Below are positions 43,946 to 53,390 of a DNA stretch of 64,000 nucleotides, piece after piece. A program made the translations under genes and the position numbers. The stretch is from contig NZ_KB907983.1 in assembly GCF_000382265.1 (NCBI RefSeq), positions 62,001-126,000 of the forward strand, given 5' to 3'. The notes below the pieces were generated by a model, which worked only from the letters and a program-made list of their open reading frames with translations, was not told the origin of the DNA and did no database searches. Source of the stretch: Yoonia vestfoldensis DSM 16212. Its GTDB lineage: Bacteria; Pseudomonadota; Alphaproteobacteria; Rhodobacterales; Rhodobacteraceae. Within the stretch, counting starts at the first letter, position 1; every line of letters starts with the position of its first letter.

Positions 43946-45037
43946 CTTGCGTGGGGCGGATGTTTGGGAATGGCTGCATTGGGCCGATAGTCCTTGATGC
44001 TGAACGGTGCGCGAATGTCTGCTGTTGAGCAATAGAAGGAATAATGTTCACTATGTTCGGAGCTAGGTTGTCAGAGTTGAGCACGAATAAATCCAATGGA
44101 TACTTCAAGATTTTGAAGACACTCGAAAAATGGCCGATGCACTTGATCGGCTGGAAATCCCGTACACGTGCCACAAAGTCGTTCCATTCGTCGGCGAACT
44201 GACACCGGTTCCTATGATCGACGACCCGAATGCCGTTGTCATGTTCGGTTCATATACCTTGTGGCGGTATGCACAGGCTAAGGATCTTAAGCCCGGCGTC
44301 TTCAAGATTAGGCCTTTTGTGCAAGAAAAACCGTGGCATCCATTCCTTCTTAATGGCGCGGACGCTCTTTTCTTAACGCTGCGAGATGTTCCGGAACAGC
44401 TTCGCGACGACGGGAAAAACTGGTTTCTGCGCCCAGTTGAAGACAGTAAAGAAGTGCCTGGAAGGGTAATGACTGCAGGTGAAATCATTGGCTTGGCTAA
44501 CAAGGTGCTCGCTCTGACGGAGCACGAGATACCCAAGGGCTCGCTGCGTCACGATACAGAATTGATGTTCACTGAGCCCGTTCGCATTCTCAAAGAATGG
44601 CGGCTCTGGGTGGTCAGAGACGAGATTGTTACTTTCTCACTCTACAAGGAGGGATCACGCGTCGTTTATCGGCATGAGATTGATGACGATGCCCTAGAGT
44701 TTGCAGGGGCTCTAGTGATGGCAAACCCGGATTATTCCTCCGCCTACGTTGTCGACATCTGCCGCACCGACCATGGACTTAAGATGCTCGAAACGAATTG
44801 CATCAATGCGGCAGGTTTCTATGCGGCCGACCTATTGAAACTGGTGTCGTCAATCGACGCATTCTCGGACGGCCGCGTTAGAAACTGACATTCGCGCATG
44901 TGCAGCGAATTCACACGTCGTCCGCAACGGGACATCAGCTAGGCGTAAGAATAGCATATCGTGCGCACCCACGAGATGACTTGGCGGGATTGAGGCATTG
45001 AACCTCTTTGGACCCACCCCCATCCGCCCACCGCACC
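43946..45037. other. AT-richer island bracketed by two identical terminators
   Basis: About 1.1 kb with lower G+C and different codon use, carrying one ATP-grasp gene. It lies between two exact 27-base copies of the pntB terminator. Just inside the ends are partial inverted matches: TGCGTGGGGCGGATG at 43948 and, on the other strand, TGCGGTGGGCGGATG (complement of 45021-45035), 13 of 15 identical. The layout looks like an insertion that duplicated or carried a terminator. No recombinase gene is present in it. Confidence 0.5.
44130..44888 (+). CDS. ATP-grasp domain protein of the R2K type (phage/accessory-type)
   Basis: 252 residues from ATG 44130. The C-terminal half has ATP-grasp R2K-family features (DUF4343-like): FLRPVEDSKEVPGRVM, KEWRLWVVRDEIVTFSLYKEG, VVDICRTDHGLKMLETNCINAAGFY. 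Such enzymes ligate peptides or acids with ATP and are often found in phages and accessory loci. In-frame codons upstream to a TAA at 44088 read IQWILQDFEDTRK, like a native N-terminus, but contain no ATG/GTG/TTG start. The real start may be a rare codon or the 5' end may be damaged. Confidence 0.72.
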   Translation: MADALDRLEIPYTCHKVVPFVGELTPVPMIDDPNAVVMFGSYTLWRYAQAKDLKPGVFKIRPFVQEKPWHPFLLNGADALFLTLRDVPEQLRDDGKNWFLRPVEDSKEVPGRVMTAGEIIGLANKVLALTEHEIPKGSLRHDTELMFTEPVRILKEWRLWVVRDEIVTFSLYKEGSRVVYRHEIDDDALEFAGALVMANPDYSSAYVVDICRTDHGLKMLETNCINAAGFYAADLLKLVSSIDAFSDGRVRN

Positions 45038-45064
45038 GGCCCGCCATCACGGCGGGCCTTTTGC
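45038..45064 (+). terminator. duplicate copy of the pntB terminator
   Basis: The 27 bases are identical to 43919-43945: GGCCCGCC, ATCAC, GGCGGGCC, then TTTTGC. The T-tract is on the plus strand, so it would end transcripts of the ATP-grasp gene. It sits just before the 3' end of the opposing dienelactone hydrolase gene. Confidence 0.88.
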
Positions 45065-45067
45065 GTT

Positions 45068-45955
45068 TCAGACCAGATAGGTGTTGAACCACGCAACCGT
45101 GCGGTCCCACGCGAGTTCCGCCGTTGCCTCGTCATAGCGGGGTGTGCTGTCGTTGTGGAACCCGTGGTTCACGTCGGGATAGATGTGAGCCTTAAAGATC
45201 TTGTCGTTCTCGATCAACGCCGCCTCGTAAGCAGGCCAGCCTTCGTTGATACGTTCGTCCAAGGCGGCATAGTGCAATTGCAGCGGCGCCTGAATGCGCG
45301 GTACGTCTGCCGCAGCGGCCTGACGCCCGTAGTAAGGCGCACCCGCCGCCATTTCGGGATAGGCCACGGCAAGCGCGTTGACGACCCCGCCACCATAGCA
45401 GAACCCGACCGCGCCCACCTTGCCGGTGCTGTCGTCGCGGCCCATCAGGTGTTCGAACCCCGCGAAAAAGTCGTTCATCAGCAGTTCCGGGTCCACCGTG
45501 CTTTGCAGATCGCGCCCTTCGGCGTCGTTGCCGGGATAGCCGCCTACGGATGTCAGCCCGTCGGGGGCCAGCGCCATGAATCCCGCCTTGGCCAGACGGC
45601 GGGCGACATCCTCGATATACGGATTCAGCCCGCGGTTTTCGTGGATCACCAGCACGGCGGGCAGGGGGCCTGTCGCCGCGGCGGGTTTCACCAGATAGCC
45701 GCGCACCTCGCCATGGCCTTTCGGGGACTGATACATGATGTATTCCGGCACGATGTCGGGGTCGTTGAAGCTGACCTGCTCGGCCAGCGCGTAATTGGGG
45801 CTGAGCATTTGCAACAGCGCCATCGCGGTCATGCCGCCGACGGCAAACCGGCCCGCCTTGTCCAGAAACTCGCGTTTGCTGATTTTGCCGTGGGCGTAGA
45901 AATCATAAAGATCCAGCAGATCCTGATCGAAATCCTTGGCGGTCATGCGGGTCAT
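45068..45955 (-). CDS. dienelactone hydrolase family protein
   Basis: 295 residues of the alpha/beta hydrolase fold. The catalytic Cys is C186 in [10 protein letters not shown], with D233 (AALDERIN) and H264 (VNHGFHND) completing the triad; E106 in VIHENRGL is the usual partner Glu. The N-terminus ([25 protein letters not shown]) looks like a signal or membrane anchor, so it is probably exported, as in YghX-type hydrolases. Natural substrate unknown. Confidence 0.92.
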   Translation of the reverse strand: MTRMTAKDFDQDLLDLYDFYAHGKISKREFLDKAGRFAVGGMTAMALLQMLSPNYALAEQVSFNDPDIVPEYIMYQSPKGHGEVRGYLVKPAAATGPLPAVLVIHENRGLNPYIEDVARRLAKAGFMALAPDGLTSVGGYPGNDAEGRDLQSTVDPELLMNDFFAGFEHLMGRDDSTGKVGAVGFCYGGGVVNALAVAYPEMAAGAPYYGRQAAAADVPRIQAPLQLHYAALDERINEGWPAYEAALIENDKIFKAHIYPDVNHGFHNDSTPRYDEATAELAWDRTVAWFNTYLV

Positions 45956-46107
45956 CGTGGTGCCTCCTGTTGGGATGGCCGACCGATTGCCGACCTTGAC
46001 GCAAGGTTAGGCCGGAACGGTCGCCGGGCAAGTCACAAGGGTGTTGGGTGGTTTCGGTTGCCACAGGCTCTTTGGTTGACTATATTTGTCGGGAATAGGA
46101 GTCGCAG

Positions 46108-46479
46108 ATGTCGTCCACCGCCCATACGCAGCCGCCCGTCGACCCGATCCGGCATGTCGTCCGCAGTGCCGGGCGCAGGGCCCGTCTGAGCGGCATGACC
46201 ACCGGAGACCCGATGCAGGACCTGCTGGCCGCCCTGCCCGAGGCGCTGGGGCGGCGGATGAAGTTCCACGAGCCGACGGCGGCGGAAAAATCCTTTGACG
46301 AAATCTGGCTGGAAAACCTGCTTGATGCCGTGCGCCAGAACGATGTGGCGCGCTATCGCTTTGCGCTGCACAGTCGGATGTCGCGCGAACGGGCGTCGCG
46401 GTTGCATTTTCTGATCTGCAAGGCCGCTCATGACGCGGGCACCGGAACGGGCCGCAGTTCCGCAGCGCAGCAAGCCTGA
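46108..46479 (+). CDS. hypothetical protein
   Basis: 123 residues, soluble and mostly helical (EIWLENLLDAVRQNDVARYRFALHSRMSRERASRLHFLICKAAH). No family recognised. ATG 46108 is preceded by AATAGGAG. It lies between the divergent dienelactone hydrolase gene and dps. The gap 45956-46107 shows no gene. Confidence 0.6.
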   Translation: MSSTAHTQPPVDPIRHVVRSAGRRARLSGMTTGDPMQDLLAALPEALGRRMKFHEPTAAEKSFDEIWLENLLDAVRQNDVARYRFALHSRMSRERASRLHFLICKAAHDAGTGTGRSSAAQQA

Positions 46480-46539
46480 CCGCGCAGGGAACGATACCAG
46501 CGACCAGAACGTTATTCAAACAACCAAAGGAGATCACAG

Positions 46540-47010
46540 ATGACACAGACAGCCACAGACCTCAGCCCCACTGCACAAACTGCCATCGCCGACGCGCTGA
46601 ACCAATGTGTCGCAGAGACTCTTGTGACGACGATGCTGGCGCAGAATTTTCATTGGAACGTAAAAGGCATGGCCTTTGGATCGCTGCACGCCTTGTTCCA
46701 GGACATCTATGAAGACCATTTCGCGGGTCAGGATGAACTGGCCGAGCGGATCAGGGCGCTGGATGCCCATGCCGAAGGCACGCTTGCGGGAATGATCAAA
46801 CGATCCAAGGTCGCTGAATACGAAGGCGACGCCGATGACCGCACCATGGTCAAGACGTTGCAACAGGCCCAGGAAACACTGGCCGCGACGATTGCCGCCG
46901 CAGGCGAACTGGCTGCCGAACATGGCGATGCGCTGACCGAAGACCTGTGCATCGCACGCGGTCAGACGCATGAGAAATTCGCCTGGATGCTACGCGCGCA
47001 CCTGGCCTGA
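46540..47010 (+). CDS. dps: Dps-family DNA-protecting ferritin-like protein
   Basis: 156 residues of a four-helix ferritin-like fold. The ferroxidase residues are in NFHWNVKG and DIYEDHFAGQDELAERIRALD; the family length is normal. Dps dodecamers oxidise Fe2+ with H2O2 and coat DNA in stress. AAAGGAG precedes ATG 46540. A strong terminator follows the stop, inside the opposing gene. Regulation (OxyR/Irr) is not readable from the short upstream gap. Confidence 0.94.
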   Translation: MTQTATDLSPTAQTAIADALNQCVAETLVTTMLAQNFHWNVKGMAFGSLHALFQDIYEDHFAGQDELAERIRALDAHAEGTLAGMIKRSKVAEYEGDADDRTMVKTLQQAQETLAATIAAAGELAAEHGDALTEDLCIARGQTHEKFAWMLRAHLA

Positions 47011-47262
47011 TCAACCGACGTCTTCGGGAAAAGATGCGCCTTTCTTGGCGCATTTTTTTTCGTAGGCGCGCCGCCAATGGCCATATTTGCCCATGATCGC
47101 CTGTTGCGCCATCAGCATGGTCACAAAAGCCGCCCGATACGCGGGCTTTTTCAGCGCCTTGAACATGGATTTCTGCGCTTTGGTCATCGAACAGCCGATG
47201 CAATGGCCCTCGCGGCGAAACTTGCACACGTCGATACAGGGGGACGGAGTCTTGGCGGCCAT
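47011..47262 (-). CDS. DUF1289 domain-containing small cysteine protein
   Basis: 83 residues with a CxxxC-x7-CxxC pattern (C9, C13, C21, C24: SPCIDVCKFRREGHCIGCS), the DUF1289 signature, probably a zinc or iron-sulfur ligand set. The C-terminus is very basic. The reading frame ends on the base next to the dps stop, and the dps terminator hairpin lies within its last codons (KKCAKKGASF region). Start M is placed at MAAKTPSPCIDVC. Confidence 0.85.
   Translation of the reverse strand: MAAKTPSPCIDVCKFRREGHCIGCSMTKAQKSMFKALKKPAYRAAFVTMLMAQQAIMGKYGHWRRAYEKKCAKKGASFPEDVG
47034..47060 (+). terminator. dps terminator embedded in the DUF1289 coding sequence
   Basis: ATGCGCC-TTTCTT-GGCGCAT followed by eight T (T-run 47053-47060), 24 bases after the dps stop. 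On the other strand the same hairpin is followed by CTTTT, so it might also act weakly there. It lies within codons of the opposing DUF1289 gene. Confidence 0.85.
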
Positions 47263-47329
47263 GGTCTGATACTCGCTGATGATCGCGAATATCTGACTAT
47301 TTCTGTCGGTTATGTCAATCGCCCTGCGC

Positions 47330-48283
47330 TCACAAACCTCTGATCTTGGGGTCAAGCGCGTCGCGCAACCCGTCGCCGATGTAATTCACCGCGAGCACCG
47401 TCAGCGAGATCGCAAGGCCCGGCCAGATCACCCGTTCGGGAAAGGCGGTCATGCGGTCCACACTGTCGAACAGGATCTTGCCCCATGTCGGGAAATCCGA
47501 CGGAAATCCAAGGCCAAGGAAGGACAACGCCGATTCCGTGATGATCGCGGTCGCCAGACCCAGTGTCGCGGATACCATGATCGGCGACAGCACGTTCGGC
47601 AGCAGGTGCCGCGTGATGATCCGCCGCGATGGCGTGCCGATGCTGCGCGCGGCCAGCACGAATTCGCGTTCCTTCAGTGCCATGATATCGCCCCGCACGA
47701 TCCGCGCGGTCTGCATCCAGCTTGTGATGCCGATGCCAACGACGATCAGGATGAAAATCCCGTTCTCGGGTCCGAAGGCCGCGCGCAAAGGATCGCGGAA
47801 CAACAGCATCATGACCAAAAGCAAGGGCAACAAGGGCAGCGCCAGCACAAGATCGGTGAACCGCATGAGCAGCCCGTCCGCCTTGCGGAAATAGCCCGCC
47901 AGCACACCGACCAGCGTGCCGATGAAAACGGCGAGGATCATCGCGGTCCAGCCCACGGCCAGCGAGATCCGTCCGCCCTGCATGATATTGGCCATGATGT
48001 CGCGGCCAAGGTTGTCGGTCCCCATCGGATGCGCCCAAGACACCTTGGCGTCGCTGTCGAAGAGCATGTGATAGATCGGCCGCACATCCTTGTTGCGGAT
48101 ATCCAGATCGCCGGGGTCGACCCCCCAGAGGGTCGGCCCAAGGGCCGCAAAAAGCGTGATGAAGGCCAAAAACCCAAGCCCCAGAACGGCCCCCTTGTGG
48201 GTGCGGAACTGCGCCCAGACGTCAAGCCATTGGTTGCGGGGTTTCGGCGCGGCCGCGGGCGCGCTGGTTGTCAGGTCACTCAT
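47330..48283 (-). CDS. peptide/nickel ABC transporter permease (OppC/DppC-like)
   Basis: 317 residues, six membrane helices. The N-terminus PKPRNQWLDVWAQFRTHKGAVLGLGFL is typical of DppC, and SYLGVG-like GTDNLGRDIMANIMQGGRISL plus the EAA loop AARSIGTPSRRIITRHLLPNVLSPIMV are the diagnostic blocks. It shares eight bases with the OppB start side. Last gene of a leftward five-gene operon. Confidence 0.94.
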   Translation of the reverse strand: MSDLTTSAPAAAPKPRNQWLDVWAQFRTHKGAVLGLGFLAFITLFAALGPTLWGVDPGDLDIRNKDVRPIYHMLFDSDAKVSWAHPMGTDNLGRDIMANIMQGGRISLAVGWTAMILAVFIGTLVGVLAGYFRKADGLLMRFTDLVLALPLLPLLLVMMLLFRDPLRAAFGPENGIFILIVVGIGITSWMQTARIVRGDIMALKEREFVLAARSIGTPSRRIITRHLLPNVLSPIMVSATLGLATAIITESALSFLGLGFPSDFPTWGKILFDSVDRMTAFPERVIWPGLAISLTVLAVNYIGDGLRDALDPKIRGL

Positions 48284-49283
48284 AGCGAATCCTCGGGTCG
48301 AGAACACCGTAAAGCACATCGGCGATCAGGTTCATCAGCACGATCAGCACGGCCAGAAGGAAGGTGATCGTCATCACCATCGGAATGTCGGACCCTTGCA
48401 GCGCCAGGATCAGCAACTGGCCAAGCCCGTTCACCTTGAAGATCTGTTCGGTGATGATCGCCCCGCCAAAGATCGACGGGATGCCGAGCGCGATGACCGT
48501 CACCACGGGGATCATCGAATTGCGCAAGACGTGTTTCAGCACGACGACACTTTCGCTCATGCCCTTGGCACGTGCGGTGCGGACGTAGTCCTGGCTTAGG
48601 TTGTCGAGCATGGAGGCGCGCATATAGCGGCTGACCTGGGCTGTGGTCTGCAAGGCCAGCACCATGACGGGCATCACCATCTGCATCATCTGCTGCTTGA
48701 ACGTGTCCCATGAATTGACGACCAAGGTGGTGTCATAGATCGACGGCAGCCAGCCCAGCTGCACCGAAAAGATCACGATCAGCAGCACGCCCGAAAAGAA
48801 TGGCGGCACCGAAAAGCCGATCATCGACACGAAAGTTCCGGCTTGGTCAAAGACCGAATATTGTCGGTACGCGCTGATGATCCCGATGGGCAGGGCGATC
48901 AGCACGCCCACGACATAGGACATGCCCACGACCCAGAGCGTCTGCGGCAGCCGCTGTGCGATCGTGTCGAACACCGGGCTGCGCGACTGAAAGCTGATGA
49001 TGCGCTGCTTGCCTTCGGCGAAACTGGTGCCAAAGGCCTGATCGATCCAGTGTTGCGGTTCCACGATGAAAAACTGGTTCAGCCAGAGCAGAAAGCGCAC
49101 ATACCACGGCTCTCCCAGCCCGAGCGCGATGCGCATCGCCTCTTTCACCTCGGGGGGGATAGTCAGGGGCATTTGCGCCATTGGATCGCCGGGGGCGAGT
49201 TCCAGCAACATGAAGATGACGAAAGCGATGAACAGAAGCGTCGGGATGGATATCAGCAATCTGCGAAAGGTGTAGATCAGCAT
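48276..49283 (-). CDS. peptide/nickel ABC transporter permease (OppB/DppB-like)
   Basis: 335 residues, six membrane helices. MLIYTFRRLLISIPTLLFIAFVIFMLLELAPGDP is the typical OppB start; the EAA loop is YVRTARAKGMSESVVVLKHVLRNSMIPVV. The 3' end overlaps oppC by eight bases. Upstream of its start is a cluster of three hairpins that separates it from the binding protein gene. Confidence 0.94.
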   Translation of the reverse strand: MLIYTFRRLLISIPTLLFIAFVIFMLLELAPGDPMAQMPLTIPPEVKEAMRIALGLGEPWYVRFLLWLNQFFIVEPQHWIDQAFGTSFAEGKQRIISFQSRSPVFDTIAQRLPQTLWVVGMSYVVGVLIALPIGIISAYRQYSVFDQAGTFVSMIGFSVPPFFSGVLLIVIFSVQLGWLPSIYDTTLVVNSWDTFKQQMMQMVMPVMVLALQTTAQVSRYMRASMLDNLSQDYVRTARAKGMSESVVVLKHVLRNSMIPVVTVIALGIPSIFGGAIITEQIFKVNGLGQLLILALQGSDIPMVMTITFLLAVLIVLMNLIADVLYGVLDPRIRYE

Positions 49284-49329
49284 TGCAACGCCTCGGGTCA
49301 GGGCTGTGAAAAGTTGAGGAGAAAGGCGC

Positions 49330-49388
49330 GTCCCGGACCTGATCCGGGACCTCTGCACCGCTGCGGTGGCAGAGGCCCCGGCGCGGGG
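49330..49388 (-). repeat. three tandem hairpins in the peptide-ABC operon
   Basis: Between the binding protein stop (49408) and oppB (start 49283) are GTCCCGGA-CCTGA-TCCGGGAC (49330-49350), then CCTCTGC-ACCG-CTG-CGGT-G-GCAGAGG (49350-49375) and CCCCG-GCG-CGGGG (49376-49388). They probably lower readthrough or stabilise the binding protein message, so more binding protein than permease is made. Confidence 0.6.
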
Positions 49389-49407
49389 TCCAGGGCGCGT
49401 TGGTTCT

Positions 49408-51132
49408 TTATTCCGCGATACGGAACCAGTCAGCGACGTTCCACAATTCGCTGTCCCATGTGTTCAGGACAACACCGCCGAGGCTGTTGGCATGGGCCGA
49501 CACACGGCCACGGTCGACCAGCGGCACGATGACCATGCTGTCCTTGGTCAGCATGTCGTTGAGCTGGCGCGCAATGCGGCCGCGTTCGTCGATGTCAGCG
49601 GTCTGCTGCAATTCGGCGACCAGCGCGTCATAGGCGGGGTCACAGAACCGGTTGATGTTCTCGCCCTGCCACTGCGTTTCGGGGCGGGGTGCCTTTTCGC
49701 AGGTATAGCCGGCCAGATAGGCCTGCGGATCGGTGCCGTCGAAGTTGTTGGCATACATTTCCACGTCGGCGTAGAACTTTTCGAACGTATCGGGCGACCC
49801 CGGGTCACCGCCGAAGAACACCGACGAGTCGATGTTGCGCAATTCGGTTTCAACGCCGATCTGGTCCCACATGTCCTTGATCAGCGCCTGGAAATCCTGC
49901 CGCACGGCGTTGGTGGATGTCTGGAACAGGATGTTCAGTTCCACGCCGTCCTTGTCACGGATGCCGTTGCCGTTGCTGTCGATCCAGCCTGCTTCGTTCA
50001 GCAGGGCATTGGCCCCGTCGATGTCCTGCACAAGGCAGCCCGTGTTGTCGAGCGAGGCATAGATTTCCGGCCCCGGCACAAGGTTACAGGTCGCGCGGCC
50101 AGCCTGACCGTAGCCCACCTCGACCAGCAATTCGCGGTCGATCGCCATGGACAACGCGCGACGGACGTTTTCATCCGACAGGAAAGGATGTGGTTCCGCT
50201 GCGGTGGACCGTGTTTCCGGCGGCAGATCAGGCGACGGGTTGGTCAGGTTCATCTCGATCCGTTCGACCAGCGTGCCAAACGCAGACACGGGCGTGCCCA
50301 TGCCGGCGGCTGCCATCGACTGGATCACATCGGGGGCAAGTTGCAGGTTCCACGCGTAGTCGAATTCGCCTGTCTCCAGCACGGCACGGCCCGCTGCTGT
50401 CGCATCACCGCCGCCTTTGAAGGTGACGGTTGCAAAGGCCGGTTTGCTGGCATCGCGGTAGTTGGGGTTGGCTTCGAGCTGGATCACGTCGTTGGTGCGG
50501 AAATCCGTCACCACGAAGGGGCCTGTGCCGATCGGGCCAAAGTTGGCGTCGGTGCATTCAGGGGCACGTGCGCCAAGGCAATCGGCGAATTGCGCCGCTT
50601 GCAGGATCGGGGACTGGCCGCCCACCATCGGACCATAGGGGTTCGGCTGTGGCGTGGCGAATGTGATGCGGATCGTGCGGTCGTCCACGGCTTCGACGTT
50701 TTCGACACCGTTGTATTTGGACAGCTGCGCACAGCCGCCTTCGGGATGCATGCAGTATTCGGCGGTGAACACGGCATCAGCGGCGGTCACGGGTGTGCCG
50801 TCGGACCACAGCAGCCCTTCTTTCAGGGTCCATGTGATCGTGGTCAAGTCTTCGGAGACGCCGCCGTTGGCGACGGTCGGGATATCCTCTGCCAGATAGG
50901 GGACCAGCGCGCCGGTGTTGTCATAGCGCGCCAGCGGCTCGAGGATGATCGAGGAGGCTTCGACATCCTTGGTGCCGCCCGACAGGAACGGGTTCAGGAT
51001 GGATGGCGCCTGCCAATAGATGATGTTGAGGTGGCCAGAGCTGCCACGGACGCCGTCATGCTCTTGGGCGAATGCCAAGGGCGTGAATGCGACCGCTGCG
51101 GCGGCACCCATCAGGGCTGTTTTCAGTTTCAT
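49408..51132 (-). CDS. peptide/nickel ABC transporter substrate-binding protein
   Basis: 574 residues with a clear signal peptide (MKLKTALMGAAAAVAFTPLAFAQ). The SBP_bac_5 fold is shown by LNIIYWQAPSILNPFLSGGTKD, ITWTLKEGLLWSDGTPVTAADAVFTAEYCM, FRTNDVIQLEANPNY and NVRRALSMAIDRELLVEV. Periplasmic. Slightly longer than average for the family. The ligand is probably an oligopeptide or acylated amino acid, inferred from the M20 peptidases next door. Confidence 0.92.
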   Translation of the reverse strand: MKLKTALMGAAAAVAFTPLAFAQEHDGVRGSSGHLNIIYWQAPSILNPFLSGGTKDVEASSIILEPLARYDNTGALVPYLAEDIPTVANGGVSEDLTTITWTLKEGLLWSDGTPVTAADAVFTAEYCMHPEGGCAQLSKYNGVENVEAVDDRTIRITFATPQPNPYGPMVGGQSPILQAAQFADCLGARAPECTDANFGPIGTGPFVVTDFRTNDVIQLEANPNYRDASKPAFATVTFKGGGDATAAGRAVLETGEFDYAWNLQLAPDVIQSMAAAGMGTPVSAFGTLVERIEMNLTNPSPDLPPETRSTAAEPHPFLSDENVRRALSMAIDRELLVEVGYGQAGRATCNLVPGPEIYASLDNTGCLVQDIDGANALLNEAGWIDSNGNGIRDKDGVELNILFQTSTNAVRQDFQALIKDMWDQIGVETELRNIDSSVFFGGDPGSPDTFEKFYADVEMYANNFDGTDPQAYLAGYTCEKAPRPETQWQGENINRFCDPAYDALVAELQQTADIDERGRIARQLNDMLTKDSMVIVPLVDRGRVSAHANSLGGVVLNTWDSELWNVADWFRIAE

Positions 51133-51156
51133 TTGGTCTTCTCCTTGTTGACGCTC

Positions 51157-52177
51157 TTATGCCCCGGTCCCTGCCGTTTGGTCGGCAGTGGTCGTGGTTT
51201 CGTTATACAGGTGGCATGCCACAAAGCGGCCGGGCTGGACCTGCCTGTAATCGGGCTCGATCTCTTTGCAGAGATCCATCACCGCCGGACAACGGGTGCA
51301 GAAATTGCAGCCCTTGGGCGGGTTCGATGGGGATGGCACGTCACCCTGAAGGATGATCCGCCCCGATGTGCGCGCCAGCGCCGGGTCCGGTTCCGGCACG
51401 GCGGACAACAGCGCCTTGGTATAGGGGTGCAGCGGGTCACGATAAAGCGCCTCCCGCGGGGCAAGCTCGACGATCTTGCCCAGATACATCACCGCCACCC
51501 GCGTCGCGATATGGCGCACCATCGACAGATCGTGGCTGATGAACAGATAGGTCAGGCCGAACTGTTCCTGCAAATCTTCGAGCAGGTTTACGACCTGCGC
51601 CTGGATCGACACGTCGAGTGCGGCGATCGGTTCGTCGCAGACGATGAACTTGGGGTTCAGCGCCAACGCCCGCGCGATCCCGATCCGCTGGCGCTGGCCA
51701 CCGGAAAACGCATGTGGATAGCGCTTGGCGAATTTGCGGTTCAGCCCGACCGCATCCATCAGCTCGGCAACCTTGGCGGTCTTTTCGGCCATGCTGAGGC
51801 TGGTGTGTTCGTCCAGCGGTTCGCGGATGATCGCCTCGACCGTCATGCGCGGGTTGAGCGAGGCTTGCGGGTCCTGAAACACCATCTGCATCGTCGGCCG
51901 GATCGGGCGCAGCTTGGTCTGCGACATGGTTCCGATCTCGCGGCCATCGATCGAAATCTCGCCCGCCGTGATATCGTAAAGCCGCAGCACGGCGCGCCCG
52001 CAGGTGGATTTGCCGCAGCCCGATTCGCCGACTAGACCCAGCGTCTCGCCTTCCATCACGTCGAAGCTGACGCCATCGACGGCCTTCACCTCGCCCACGC
52101 GGCGGCGCAGCAGGCCCGCATGGATCGGAAAATGCATCTTGAGGTCGCGCACGCGCACCAGCGGTTTGGGCGTGTCG

Positions 52178-52185
<8 letters not shown>
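51157..52185 (-). CDS. peptide ABC transporter ATP-binding protein (OppF/DppF-like)
   Basis: 342 residues. [12 protein letters not shown] (Walker A), [42 protein letters not shown] (signature and Walker B), and [26 protein letters not shown]. The C-terminal Cys-containing [22 protein letters not shown] tail is typical of OppD/F oligopeptide ATPases. The start [12 protein letters not shown] overlaps the OppD stop by eight bases. 24 bases before the binding protein gene. Confidence 0.94.
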
Positions 52186-53182
<997 letters not shown>

Positions 53183-53390
53183 CTAGAACCTCCCCGGGCG
53201 GTCCATTTTTTGTTTTTGGCGTCAAGCCCGTAGTGGACTCGCGATTGACAGACGCTATCATTAAAATCGGTTCCCGCAAGACGATTTCTGTTTGAAGCCC
53301 GGCGCGGCGCGCGCAACAGTGCACGTGCTGGCCGTTTGCGCGATGCAGGTTGTGGATGGCGGAATTATCGGCAGCAAAGGAAGGACATTC

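Noticed and set aside
44041-44888. Toxin-antitoxin or restriction function for the AT-rich island
   Set aside because: The only gene has ATP-grasp features; no second small gene or nuclease motif is present.
49366-52035. An 889-residue plus-strand frame over the peptide ABC operon
   Set aside because: Antisense shadow of oppA and oppF, with biased His/Arg/Gly composition and no ribosome binding site or motif.
53241-53275. Promoter for argE from TTGACA at 53245-53250
   Set aside because: No -10-like hexamer lies at 16-18 bases; the AT-rich stretch is at the wrong spacing.
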